Positions 19,259-30,624 are shown, counted from the first letter of the stretch. The stretch is DNA of 64,000 nucleotides from Stropharia rugosoannulata (GCA_028532985.1 JANCIK010000001.1:124001-188000); one strand, 5' to 3'. Made by a program: numbers and translations. The notes: generated by a model from the sequence alone, not told the origin.

Positions 19259-21141
19259 GTCAAAGTAATTTCCTGGTCGCCATTTGTATAATCCCTAGTA
19301 GTGCATCCAGTATACACAAAGAACGGTCGTCCTATCAGAACTTGAAAAGGGGCTTTATCCACGACATGTACTTGAAAATAGAGTTCAAGGCTTCCAATAG
19401 TGATTTTAAGGTTTTCGCACATTCCATCTGTTTGCGATAATTCCGTGTTGGCAGACTCCATATATATTTTCCTTTCTGGGTTTATATTGTGAGACAGCTT
19501 CCTCCATATGCGCTTGTCCATTGCCATGATTTCCGATCCTTGGTCCAAAACACATTCCGCCGTGAATTCACCGTTTAGCAACGCAGGTATCACCCTGAGT
19601 TTCATAAGGGGAGAAGCTGTCAAAAGGACTCTATCTGATGGCCCATTTTCCGAAGCAAATTGTAGCACATAAGACCCTTCATTTTCTTTGCCATGGACAT
19701 AGCTAACCGTCGGAATTCTCTTTGGTGTAGTTGTTTCCTTGAAATATTTCCGAAGTTCTCCAGAAATAGCCAACAACTCTCTTTGAGAAATAGTAATTTC
19801 TGCATCCAAAGATTTTGATATGACTTTCTTAAGAAGATCCAAATTTTCCGCTCCTGAGGTGAATCTATACTGGGGTCCTTTAGCCGGTTCAAATCTTACA
19901 TGTGCTTCTGGTATTGTCTTTTCCGATTTCCTTTCGGCAATCACGACTTCAGGGACTTTTTCATAAGCAGATGAGTTTTTTCCTGGTCCAGGTTTGTCTT
20001 GGGGCGAAGACCTTGTCTTCAGATAAACCTCACCGATTTCTTCGTCGACTTCTTCGAGTTTACTGGAAGAATTAAACAAGGTTTCAGCCGTAGTACAGGA
20101 AAACATCATCGTGGTAGCTGGCAACAGGTGAGGGGGTGCATCTCGAGCACGTTGTAGTTTGAGAATGTTTTCGATCCTTTCTTTTATTGTTCCAGTTCCA
20201 TTGATCCAGTCGCCGTTAGCCATTGTGAATCTACCATTCGGTCCTTGTTTGATGATTCCCTTGTTTATAAATTCATCCGGCAAGTTGCAAGACCTCATAA
20301 TATGATTAATGTCTCCGCAAAACAAGCAACCAGGGGCGTAGCGCGGAGTGGAACGATACATAGGTCTTTCTTGCGTCGGAAAAGATGTATTTGGTTGGCC
20401 TTGCATAAACATCTTTATTGATCCTAATTCCGATGTCATTTTCCTTAGCATGAGCTCAAGAGCAGTTTCTTTGGTTTTCGTCTGTTCACGAGGTGTGTCT
20501 TCAAGGCCATACCTGTCAGAATAAGCGTTATCTTGAAGAACATATCGAGCCGCTCGATTAACTTGAAGATAATCATGAACTAGGCCCGGTTTCCGCTTTG
20601 GGTCTTCAGCCGTTAATTGAGTAAGAACCTTCGCCCTGAATTCTTTTGGGAGACCTAGAACATAGTTTCTGTTGATGTCGTCTCTTGATGATAATTGCTC
20701 CTTCTCCAGATAAGTAGCTATAATCATGAATTCACAATGATATTCTGCTAGAAGTTCTTGATTATCCATGGGTTTGCTCGAAAACTTCTGTATTAATTTA
20801 TGCAGGTCGTTGACTGAGTATTTGTAGAGCGAATCCAACCCAGGGAAATATTCCAGTAATATTTGTTTATTCTCCTTCCAGGATTTGTTTTCATCTAGAA
20901 TATTCTTCCATGTTTCATGGTATCGGTAATCCACATACCACAGGGTTTTTGTAATCCGCGTGATATCCGATGTGTCTCCCCTGTCTTTGCATAATTCCTC
21001 GATGTCCTCTAGGTATCGATGTAAAGGAGTAGTTGGTCCTGTAAACAATGGAGCATCTTTTGAGTTGTGGTTTGGGTAAGGCTTGACTTTGGGCGCCACG
21101 GTTTGAACTTCAAAAGGGTTAGCTTCGATTCCGTGATCCAT
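19159..21141 (-). CDS. Element A Gag-protease
   Basis: 660 codons starting at a good ATG, 170 bp downstream of the primer-binding site. The N-terminal half is a capsid-like helical Gag. A CCHC zinc knuckle lies at about residues 272-285 (CLFC...HIMRSC). The retropepsin-like domain follows from about residue 510 with distal VLIGRPFF. Its active-site motif reads DQG (about 533) instead of DSG/DTG, which may be lineage-specific or inactivating. Unlike element B, Gag and protease share one frame. The product would form particles and process polyproteins, but the downstream pol is broken. Confidence 0.88.
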   Translation of the reverse strand: MDHGIEANPFEVQTVAPKVKPYPNHNSKDAPLFTGPTTPLHRYLEDIEELCKDRGDTSDITRITKTLWYVDYRYHETWKNILDENKSWKENKQILLEYFPGLDSLYKYSVNDLHKLIQKFSSKPMDNQELLAEYHCEFMIIATYLEKEQLSSRDDINRNYVLGLPKEFRAKVLTQLTAEDPKRKPGLVHDYLQVNRAARYVLQDNAYSDRYGLEDTPREQTKTKETALELMLRKMTSELGSIKMFMQGQPNTSFPTQERPMYRSTPRYAPGCLFCGDINHIMRSCNLPDEFINKGIIKQGPNGRFTMANGDWINGTGTIKERIENILKLQRARDAPPHLLPATTMMFSCTTAETLFNSSSKLEEVDEEIGEVYLKTRSSPQDKPGPGKNSSAYEKVPEVVIAERKSEKTIPEAHVRFEPAKGPQYRFTSGAENLDLLKKVISKSLDAEITISQRELLAISGELRKYFKETTTPKRIPTVSYVHGKENEGSYVLQFASENGPSDRVLLTASPLMKLRVIPALLNGEFTAECVLDQGSEIMAMDKRIWRKLSHNINPERKIYMESANTELSQTDGMCENLKITIGSLELYFQVHVVDKAPFQVLIGRPFFVYTGCTTRDYTNGDQEITLTCPNTQKVVTIPTQPRNKVSEKELADFPESRLN

Positions 21142-21310
21142 TTCCGATATATGGCTGAGTACTGAAGATATTTGGCTTCCTGACGGTGTCGGTCTTTTCC
21201 TTCTTCTCTTGATGGGCGCTTCAGGAGGTTGTAAGGGTATAGCAAATTCTGCAGCAAGTTGACGAGTTATCCGACGGTCTGGAACAGACGGATCTATTGT
21301 GAACTGTAGA

Positions 21311-21328
21311 CCCTCGCGGTGGGCTCCA
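21311..21328 (-). other. Element A primer-binding site
   Basis: TGGAGCCCACCGCGAGGG on the minus strand, three bases inside the LTR and identical to that of element B. Both elements therefore use the same tRNA primer and are probably of the same lineage. Confidence 0.8.
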
Positions 21329-21331
21329 CGT

Positions 21332-22296
21332 TGTGAGGTGCGAAGTTGGGTAGGACGGGTCTGAAAAGCCTGTCTCTATAGTTCACAATGTGCGAAGGCA
21401 ACGTGTGTACAACGATAGCACATTGAAAAGGTTTTACTTGTTTTATAACAAGGAGCTTCCAGTGTACAAGGTTTAAACAATGGTTTCCGATGCGAACTGG
21501 TATGATGTGTGTAGGTAGAATTTAACCCTGAAGGAAGCTGGAGAAGTACAGAGATATTCTACTCCTTAAATACCCGTCTGGTTGCCATGCCCAGATCATT
21601 CCATATACATCCACGAAGATCCGACCGCCCGTGCTGTCTTTATCTCGTCGGAAACCATGCTGCACTACAGCATGCTTCATATCTTGGCCACAAATTTCCT
21701 TATCTTCGGAAACCAAGCCCAAGCACAAGAAATCTTCCTGTGGCCGGATCATCTCCATGTTCACCCCTAAACATACATCTCCTCCAACCCTCTCTCCACA
21801 CCTATGTCCCTTGTGTTTGTGTCGAGATTCTTCTGCTTTCTGCTACCACACGCCTGCATGTCGTCGGAAACCCTTGCATATCGTCGGAATCCATCACCAT
21901 TTTTGTCCCAGGTCGTATGTATGAGTATTTCCATGTGATTGACTTCCTTGTGGGTCCATAGTTACATCAGATTGTTAATATTGATCTGATGTTGTCGGCA
22001 TCAGAAGTCCAATATTGCTCTGATGCTGTTGTCTTTCTTGATCTGCCATTGAGTTGTAATAACATCTTGAGTCTTCCTTGTGCTTGTCTTCTTGTTTCAT
22101 CATGTACATATTTCATATCTTCGAATAAACTTGCATCTTCATATCTCAGTCTTCATATTTCGTGCTTCTTCTTGTTCTTTCAGTTTCCGATAGTAGTTTC
22201 CGATCATTATGGCGGATATGTCGCTTCTTGTGTATCTATGTTATAAACCATATGGTTATTCTTGTTTTCACGAGGGGCCAGCCCCAGCCCCTCACA
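21332..22296 (-). repeat. Element A LTR (5' LTR in element orientation)
   Basis: The sequence starts TGTGAGG next to the primer-binding site and ends CCTCACA, a 7-bp inverted terminal repeat, giving 965 bp. The partner LTR is outside the window, so the outer boundary rests on the terminal repeat alone. It holds many TCGGAAAC/TTTCCGA words (for example 21483, 21649, 21701, 21871, 22187, 22198). Confidence 0.7.
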
Positions 22297-22393
22297 TCGT
22301 CATGACGGCGAACAGTTTTCTTTCAAGGTGTAAGCATTAACTAAATTGGTTCTTTAACATAGAATACTTATTCCTGACGATAGTCATGACAAT

Positions 22394-23933
22394 ATGAGCA
22401 AAACCCTCAGCGCTCGGTGCAAAAAATTTGTAGAAGAACATGAAGCCGAATGTGATTTAATTCAACGTCTACTGCTTGCCTACATCAAAAAGCTATATGC
22501 TCTTGTCGGTTTAAAGCTGACTGTCAATGACGACGACGCACCATTAATTGTCATGAAAGCCCCAAACGAGTACCCAGAGATCAAGTGCAATGTTTCTGAT
22601 CTCGATCAAATGCAATGTGATGTTCTCGAGAAAGTGTATGCCGATTATATCAATTATCATTATGGTATGTTTCCATTCTAGGCACTGTGATCATCGGCCC
22701 TGAATTGATGTTGCAGAACTTGCATCTAACCATCAATTCAAATCGGCACCTTGGAAAGATCTCTGTTCTACCCCGAAGTATACCTATGTCAGCAAGGAAT
22801 ATCTACCTCCAAATTTTGTGTTCATCAACTATAAAGAGATGGGGAAAAGGCAGTTTATTTCCTTCATATCGTGGATTATTGATCGGCAGAGTATCCACGG
22901 CATTCGCAATGTGTTTCGATTTAAAACAATAAACAAATCGAGGAAGGCAAACCAGGATGCTCGTGAAACTGCATTTTACTTTGATGATGAAGGTTTTGAT
23001 GCCAGTAAGAACGAAGCTAACAAGAAGAAAGCCGACTGCCGAAGCGGAAAGAAAAAAGCAAATGTCGCAGTGCAAGGTCCCATCCTCATGAATTTGGTTG
23101 TGAGTTACAATGGCATTATCTTTCTTGATTACACTATATCATTAACACAGGGAAACTCTCTTCCTGGCGTCACTGGGCCGGTTGACATTGGAACGGATGC
23201 AAGGCCAGCGCCGACCGCCGGGACAACAGACACAATTGCGATACATACACCACCACCGCCGAGCACCGAGAACGTACACATATCTCAAACGCTCTCCCAC
23301 AACACTCCAACTGATACACCACCGGATATGAGTCAATTCACCTTCACATTCCCTGTGCAGCCACTGCCGAATGCTGAAAATGACCTGGGCACCCATGGCT
23401 CACATCAATCAACGCCGGGCGCCGACATTGACATCACCAATATCGATCCGCGTTTACTTGACATTACCCATTCTGCCCAATCTGATCGACAGCTTACTCC
23501 TGTCTCAGCACCAACACAGCACGGTGTAATAGCATCACACCAGTGCTTGGGCCCAGTCGATGCTCCCCCTCCTTCTGGTGCCCCACCTGGCCCTCCACTT
23601 GTATGGGAAACACAAACAATCATGACTATACCACAGCCCGCCCCAATTAATCCACTTCCAGCCTCAGGACTTGGACTGACCAACATAGACATAATGGACG
23701 CTATGTTCGGCGATCGGCGATCGGCAGAGGAAGCGACGACAAGCTTTCCTGGCCAAGGAACAGGGCCATCTTTGAGCACCTTGCATTCAATTTCACGAGA
23801 ATTTCCCTCATCACGCCAGCCGTGTATTGCAGCACCAACCAAAAAGAAAAGAATTAGAAAAACAGATGCAGAGCTATTACAGCAGGCTACTGAAGAATAC
23901 CAATCAAAACCAGCAAACATGTGTCGACATTAA
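22394..23933 (+). CDS. Module C gene X, unknown protein
   Basis: Predicted spliced gene of about 478 aa: exons 22394-22664, 22717-23099 and 23151-23933, all phases fitting. The second intron (51 bp, GTGAGT...ACAG) has a length divisible by three, so the unspliced frame is also open. I do not recognise the family. The first 200 residues are helical and charged, including a Lys-rich stretch at about 175-205. The rest is a long Pro/Thr/Ser/Asp-rich, probably disordered region with a basic KKKRIRK segment near the C-terminus. It begins 98 bp beyond the LTR of element A and shares with gene Y a high density of the word GCCGA/TCGGC. It could be the accessory gene of another mobile element. Confidence 0.7.
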
Positions 23934-24011
23934 TGTAAATTCGGCGATCAAATGCTACGGCGCAGTTGCAGTCTATATTTACAATCGGCAATCGATTACG
24001 TCGGCGCACAT

Positions 24012-24561
24012 CTAGTCTACATCTCTTTGGAGTATTTGTAATATATCGTTCTTAAATTGATTTCCTGCCTTTGACAGTTCCTGCCACTCTTCACTTCGCT
24101 TCTTAGCCAATTTTAGTTTCTCTAGCTCCTCAAAGTACACCAAGGTGCATGCATTCAGGTATGTTCCGCCGTCCAATCTCTGGTACGACAAAATTCTTGC
24201 ATGCAATGCCAACAATTCTTGATCGGTGAGTGGCTGATTGAGAGTCAGATCATGAATGCACGGCTCATAGACAAAGACATGACGTTGAACTCACCGGATC
24301 GTTCGGCGATTGGACATGCATCGGTGAAATTTGGATGCATTGACGGCCCTGAAGAGGTTGAGGCTGGGGAGGGGATGACATTACACATATTCAAGCTGGA
24401 AAGAAACAGAAGGGCACACATACCATTGTACTTGCTTTGGAAATGTTACATTCCACTCTGCTGTATGCTAACAGCTGCTCAAATTTTTGAGCCAATACAA
24501 GAATGGGATCTACGCCGATAGCTGAATGCGACATTTTTTCAGTAAAGAGAGAATGTTCCAT
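24012..24561 (-). CDS. Module C small gene, unknown helical protein
   Basis: Predicted 134-aa protein from exons 24561-24432, 24363-24295 and 24217-24012. The phases fit if the first donor is GTACAA; the introns are 68 and 77 bp. The C-terminal 70 residues are helical and Lys/Glu-rich, probably a coiled coil. No known domain is recognised. It lies between genes X and Y on the opposite strand, and the GCCGA word also occurs here. Confidence 0.5.
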
Positions 24562-24854
24562 CCTGTTAGCCGAAGTTTTTTTTAATATTGACACGTGCAG
24601 GATTAGTCAGAATCATATCTCGGCTCCCGGCATTGAGTCAATTGAGCAAGGCAGCATCATGTAATTCCGGCGGACTGCGCCACAAGCCGATGTTTAATAT
24701 CACATGCGCGTTGTTGATTCTTATTTGCATGTGGCCACGTGATAATGTTGACAGCTGCACTTTCGGCCCACGGCACTGCAACATCTTCATTCTTCTCTTT
24801 TCCCTCGCGTGTTCCCACTTTCTGCTCCCATTCAACCACAGCCGATCACCCATC

Positions 24855-27800
24855 ATGTCCACCCACCCAAGTGAATTAACTCTTGAAGAGTTTGTTGCCG
24901 TCATGGACCATATGGATGCGATCTTCAGGCAGAGCGTGCGGGACCGGAACTTGGACGAGGTGCTTCAGGCAAACGGGGCCAAAATTGTGAGTTGTCAATG
25001 TAAGCATGCTGCTATTCCTGTACATTTAACACCTTTTGCAGGCAAGACTTCTTCAAGAACCGGTGGGGAAAACCGTCAAATGGGGCCGATGGTCGTTTCC
25101 CTCCCTCCATAAGCGCTATCGGGAGGTCATTCGCCAGACCACGCCGAAGCAGCGTGCGAGTGCACTCAGCACTTTCTACGCCGATGAACTCAAGAGGTGG
25201 ATCGCGGATGCTAACAATGCTGAGGCACAAGCGTCTCACCGACAAGAGTGGTTGGCAGCTTCTCAAGATCAAGGTAGCGAAGCCGTGGCGTCTTTGGAGT
25301 CAAGCATCAGACAACTCTCGATGGATCCTGGCAGCAAGCAAAGGGAAGCCGTGCCAGCAAAGAAGCAGGTGAAGAGAAAGACCGCGAACGCCGACGGTGC
25401 TCCTGCACCCAAGAAAAGAAAGAAGGCTAGTGGTACAGCTGATGGGGAAGAAGAAGACCACCAACAGCGACAGCCAAAAGCTGCGCATTTGGAGGTCGAG
25501 GAAGCAGAAGGGTTATATTGGGTGCCTGGGTGCAAGTGGTGTCAAAACAAAGGCATTGATTGTCGCGTTAAATTGGAACGCCGAGCCGACAGAAAGACGG
25601 TTGCCTGCGTTGCTTGTGCACAAAGAAAAATGTCGTGCTCTCTCAGTGTGGAGCCGTCAATGAAGGCTAGGTTTCCCAATCAAGGGCAAGCCGAGCGAAC
25701 ATCCGAAGAGGAGGAGGATGAAATCGAAGGTAACGTACTTTGCCGAGCGCCGAGATTATGCACTGACCGACCATGATCATATTAAAGCATCAGAACCGGA
25801 AGAACCAGCCCCCAAACGTACTGCTGCAAAGAAGACGGCTGAGCGACCAAAGCCACAACCTCGGAAGAAGGTCGCAAAAAAAGCCGCACCTGCAGAACCA
25901 GTGGAGACAGAGGAGGAGGAGGAGGTTTCACTCCCTCCTCGACCAAAAGCGCCGAAATCGAGAAGGCGGACAGTGCTCCCATCACAACTGATGTTGGCCA
26001 TTCGTGCAGAGCAGGAGGCACTGCCAAAGGTAAAGAAGGGGACTCGAAAGCAGGTCTCAAAAGTGCTGCCGCAGAATGCCGAGGCGGGCAGTTCAACTCA
26101 GCAATGCCAAGCGCCGAGCCCTGTGCGCAACGCAGAGGCTAGCAGTTCAATGGCTATCCAGCGAAGGGTACCCACCCCCACCCCTGCCCCTCCCCCTCAG
26201 ATGCACATCATTCATACTGCGCAAACCATTCATGTTACTAGCACACCGCCTGCAACACATGGAAGCAGCATTGCTATTGCAGAATGTATTCCAGAGCCGG
26301 GTGCCGACATCCTGCCTCAAGCCGTAACTGTCCCAAGTCCAAGGCCGATCGCCGAATACAGCCCGCAAGCCCAATTTGCATCAGGACAGCGTAGGCTAGG
26401 GAGCCCTGCCCAACAGCCCACTGCACCTCTCCCTAGCAGTGGACATCGCACTCCGGAATGTGCACAGGCGCAAGAGCACACGGCTGCAAGAATGAGGGAT
26501 TTTGTAAGACAGCCTATGCACCGAGCACCGAGCACCGAGCTCCCCACCCGGCCCTTCACAGCTGCTGAGAAGGGCAAGGCCCGTGATCTTGGGTCGAGAA
26601 CGCCTAGCGCTGCCCCCAGCGCTGGCCCCTTTACAGCTGCTGTGAAAGGCAATGGGTCAGTTGAAGCTGAGGGTTGGGGTTCGGCCGACTTACCGCAGAA
26701 TTCAATTCCGGCCCCCCAGTCATCATCCATTGGTGAGTAAATAGCTTAGTTGTAATGACATCCGCTTAATAAATTTTTATTCTATGTAGAAAAAGGATTG
26801 CAAACATTCCTTATCACTCTGGACAACTGCATGCGCGAAGTGGAGAAACAAGTCGCATACGTGTACGGACAGCGGATGTATACACATGGTGTAGCAACCC
26901 AGCAGATCGAAAAAGCGTTCGAGCAGTTCCGTGCCAGGGCATCGGGGCTGGACGAGGTCATTGCGCAGCATGAAGACCTGCGACGTAATCAGGAAGCGGC
27001 CACCGCCGAACGCCTTGCTGTCATCGAGGCGGCGCTCGGCATTCGCAAGACATCAACGACTGTAAGTGCCAGCCACAGCAGCGCATCATCAGACCCGCTC
27101 AGTCCGGACGACCACGTTCAGCAAGCCCGGCACACTGCGGATAAAATCATACAGTCCGCCGAACGCCGAGTGCAAGCGATTTCTGATGCTGCATACGCCC
27201 AGGCGTGCAGCATTTTGGCCGCTGCAAACTCATATGCGCGAATCGTGCACAGTGAAAGCCCTGACCCCGAGAATGTAGACAGGATGATGGCTGAGGTAGC
27301 CCAGACGCAGGAGCTTTGGCGAAGGATGGTCGAAAACCGTAAGTCTCATTTTATTTTGGCGGTGCTCCAAGCTTAACTGTCGTTTTGCAGAAAATCTGAC
27401 TTCTTCTGAACTGCTTCATCTGAAGCAGATCTACCAAGAAAACCCAGACTTTGACAGTCTGTTTGTCAACAGTGCAAAGACTCTGCGCCGCGATATGTAC
27501 ACCGCCGCCGCCCGGGACAGCGAGCTGCCCATATGGAAAGACATCAAGGAGATCAGGGTCCTCGAGGCGCAGCATGGGATAGCCAACAGTGTGGATGCTT
27601 CCCCCGAAGACCTGCCGCCTGCGTCAACTACTGACCAGATGGATGTGAGTGGCAATTCTGAAGTTGCTCAACAACCATCAGAAGCAGTGCAATCGCTGTC
27701 GGCTCTTGGCATTGGTGCATCGTCATCGGCGATTGAAACAACCAACCCGCCAGCCCAGCAAACACCCCTCCCCACAGCTGGGGCAAGCACAGCAGCAGCG

Positions 27801-28316
27801 CCGCACCCTCAGACTCCTGAAATGAGCCTGAGCCCGAGACAGACAGCCAACCTGTCATTCCCCCCGTGGCGAGACTCGCAGGTAGTGGAAGATGGTGATG
27901 TTGACTCGGCCCTCGGCAGTCAGCGCTCAAGGTCCATCTTTGCACTCAGACGGCCTCTCAGTCCACTGACAGAAATGACATTGTCACCAGGTCCAGATGA
28001 GGACAAACAACAAGGTAATGACGAAGAGGGCACACAAGAAGAAGTTCAAGGTGACCTAAATATCCTGGAGGACGATGAATCACGATCGCCGAAGGCCGAC
28101 GTTTTGGAATGCGGCTCTGATGAAGATTGCGAGGAGGGAGAGGTAGTTGAAGACAAAAACCTGGGTACAGTTTGGAGAGAGTACAACCCAGAGGCAGAGG
28201 CATTGAACAGCCGCTCGAGATCGAGGCAGAGGACAGCGCGGACAGCTTGTCCACCTCGACAATGCAATGTTTCCAATGCTTCCTCAGTTCGGCATTCGGT
28301 GTGGCATCTGCCGTGA
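24855..28316 (+). CDS. Module C gene Y: large protein with Zn2Cys6-like cluster
   Basis: Predicted protein of about 1,079 aa from exons 24855-24986, 25042-25729, 25788-26732, 26790-27338 and 27391-28316; introns of 52-58 bp with GTGAGT/GTAAG-type donors, all in phase. An N-terminal helical segment is followed by basic patches (KKRKK) and a six-cysteine cluster at about residues 200-240 with spacing C-X2-C-X6-C-X14-C-X2-C-X6-C. This is close to fungal Zn2Cys6 DNA-binding domains but with a longer middle loop. A long Pro/Ala/Ser-rich disordered region, a helical part likely to be a coiled coil (about 590-760) and an acidic C-terminus follow. A nuclear DNA-binding role is inferred. The Cys cluster is a parallel to gene 1 of element B, though the rest is not obviously homologous. 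Confidence 0.75.
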
Positions 28317-28599
28317 AATTTCTTCTTGTCGCACAGTTTTGGGCCTAGTATATACATTTTTTGTACTTGTCTTCAGAATTATAATACCTTGTCTTGCTGA
28401 CTTCGGCATTGGCTGATAAGTTGGAGTATACAGCATTGCACTGACCGCCGAGATTCAAAGTATGTCAGTGTAGAACCATTTTGTCAAGTGTTCACTGCCA
28501 AGATTGCAGGTCAAGTCCATATACTACTACTGAATAACTTATTTATTACATTACAGTCATTGTAACTTATTAATGTACTGCCGAAATCCTTATGTCAAT

Positions 28600-28745
28600 C
28601 CCCCGTATGCATGGTACGCCTACGCCAGGGAACTCCCAAAATAGGGTAAAGCCTTGAGGGAACGAGGGAGTTCCCCTGAGCCGTATCATACGACTACACT
28701 GGGGTGGTTCCCTGGAGCGTATGGTACGGCACAGTGTAGCGACAC
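28600..28745. repeat. Nested imperfect inverted repeat
   Basis: CAGGGAACTCCC (28626-28637) pairs with GGGAGTTCCCCTG (28666-28678). Outside this, GTATGCATGGTACGCC is loosely mirrored by GGAGCGTATGGTACGGC at about 28716-28732. This could be a small foldback element or a hairpin in a transcript; no clear target duplication is seen. Confidence 0.4.
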
Positions 28746-30287
28746 TACCTGCCCGTATTCCTCCTCCTTGTATTATTTCCCCGTCTAGTACAAGGCAAAC
28801 TGGTTGCCGTTTGCTGGTATCATACATGTAACTGGCCAGGGTAATTATAGCTTCATTCACGGCGCCTATCATGCATCAAAAATAAATTGCTGTGGGAATG
28901 CTTGGTACTCCCCTCCCGCCGTCCTGAGCCTTCCTGAGGTGACATTCCACGAAATTAACGGCCTCAACATAGGCACTCCGTCATTTTCGCAATATGTCAC
29001 CTTTGGTTCTCTGGCATCGGCGGTCTCACGAGAATGGCTGACGCGTCCACGCTCCTACGCCGTCTCGTCTTCATTCCCAGTGAGAATCGACCTCATTGAA
29101 ATCTATTAAAATACATTGTTTTCTATAGATATGGATTTTAAAAGAAAAGTGGGTCATACATAGATCTGAATAGGTCAAAAATCCTTATAAACCTATTAAG
29201 ATACTTGCAAATATATAAAAAGATATAAAGGAGTATATTGAAACCTATTGCTATCTAGACACCGTACAATCTATTCCCATATAATAGTATACAATAATAC
29301 CTAGCTCATACCCAGTTCCGCCTCATGTGCTAAAATGTCATAAGAATCCTTGCCCTGCTACAATTAATGTACATTCAGAAAAAGACAAGAAAATCAGAGT
29401 GCATACACACATACCATGAATCTTGCATGTCAATACATGTATTTGATGGCTATTAATCAATTCAGTCATGTCATAGAAGGCATATCAAGCGCATATATGC
29501 ACTGACCTTGGTCTTTTCCACAAGGTTGAGATGGCCGGCAAGCTTACTGCGTATGATTTCATGATTCATAAGGATTGGGTCCGAAAAATGGCATATCAGA
29601 TCTACTGACCTTGCGAGTTTTGCCAGGTAACAGCCAACAGATCTTGCAAGCATATGGCAGTGTCGGCTACATGCGTCCTGTTTCCTGCACGCCAAACATG
29701 ATGACGTAGAATAAGCAGTGTCAGCGTCATGTTGGCATTGTCATTCCCAGTGTATTGTGTGTCGCAAGTTGGTCGCAAGCGTGCTGGATTGACCAAATGC
29801 TGGAGGGGCCTTCATTTACCATCACAGGGTAAGTTCTTAAGTTCTGCATACTCACGGGTGACTCATCTGCTCCGTATGTGTTATGAGTGTGTGATGGTTT
29901 TCGCCTGCAGGGTCACTTGCCTTCATGATCAGTGTTCTGTTCGTGCCGAGGTTATGCAAGGGGTCAAATTATGCATGTGTTACTGATCAGAAACACAGGT
30001 CCAGCCAAGGACCAGCGTGCAGGGGGAAATAACAACATCGGATCTCGGAGCACTTTCCGCATGCTGAGCCGTTCAAACGCTCTCTCCAGATGGATAGCTG
30101 TTTTTCATGCTCATTGTCTCTGGGTGTTGTATAAATACTGCGAAAAGCTGTGGAGACTTCCTATCTGTACTTTCAAATCCGGGGCTCTCCACTTTCCATA
30201 CGGACGGACATTTCTAAAGCACTCTCAAAAAAGTCAAATGGCAAAAGGCGAGTAATAACATAAAGTCGCTATCGGGTTCAAATACTA
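28746..30287. other. No gene recognised (right flank of module C)
   Basis: AT-rich and without a convincing coding frame; the short frames have no recognisable motif or consistent splicing. The GCCGA word that marks 22300-28600 stops at about 28590, which may be the module border. Confidence 0.5.
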
Positions 30288-30624
30288 ATGCATAGATGTA
30301 CTTTAGATAAAACACTGAGAATGAATTGTAGAGGCGCAAGATACACTCCACGTCCTCCCACCGCTTTTATGCTATATCAAAAGGCTGTGAAAGATCAATG
30401 CATCTTTACAAATATTGAAACAGGCAGCATCACACTTTCGCAAATGATTGGGTTGGCCTGGACTAACCTCCCCGAATCAGAACGCCAGCAATGGCACGAA
30501 AAGGCTAGAGTTGCATTAATCGAGCACTGACGCCGGTTTCCTGACTTTGGACTTCAACCAACGCACGAATGGTCTGGTCTGGAGCATGAGGGGGTGCTCA
30601 GTGAATTAGTAGGTTTTGGTAAGT
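30288..30624 (+). pseudogene. HMG-box relic with in-frame stop
   Basis: The frame from 30288 encodes most of an HMG box: RPPTAFMLYQKA, IETGSITLSQMIG.AW, LPE.ER..WHEKA and ALIEH. A TGA at 30528-30530 cuts it exactly where the box normally continues. After the stop the same frame reads RRFPDFGLQP, like the usual [KR].[RK][YF]P[DE][YF] end of fungal HMG boxes. One codon (for example CGA to TGA) explains the break. HMG boxes bind and bend DNA, and in basidiomycetes occur in developmental regulators. No upstream exon is visible. I read this as a broken copy; a truncated protein is the alternative. Confidence 0.7.

Larger units (their letters stand above)
1..22296 (-). mobile_element. Ty3/Gypsy LTR retrotransposon A (decayed, split by element B)
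   Basis: Reading right to left: LTR (21332-22296), primer-binding site (21311-21328), gag-protease (21141-19159), pre-RT segment (19258-18770), RT/RNase H (18768-17083), then integrase (1230-1). The far LTR lies left of the window. Element B interrupts pol between RNase H and integrase. Removing B and one copy of CCGG restores an open frame across the junction, which shows both halves belong to one element. Frameshifts near 18770 and near position 70 mean A is no longer intact. The word TTTCCGA/TCGGAAA is scattered over the whole element. Confidence 0.9.

Noticed and set aside
30265..30285. GGGTTCAAATAC as a tRNA T-arm
   Set aside because: No acceptor, D or anticodon stems can be built around it.
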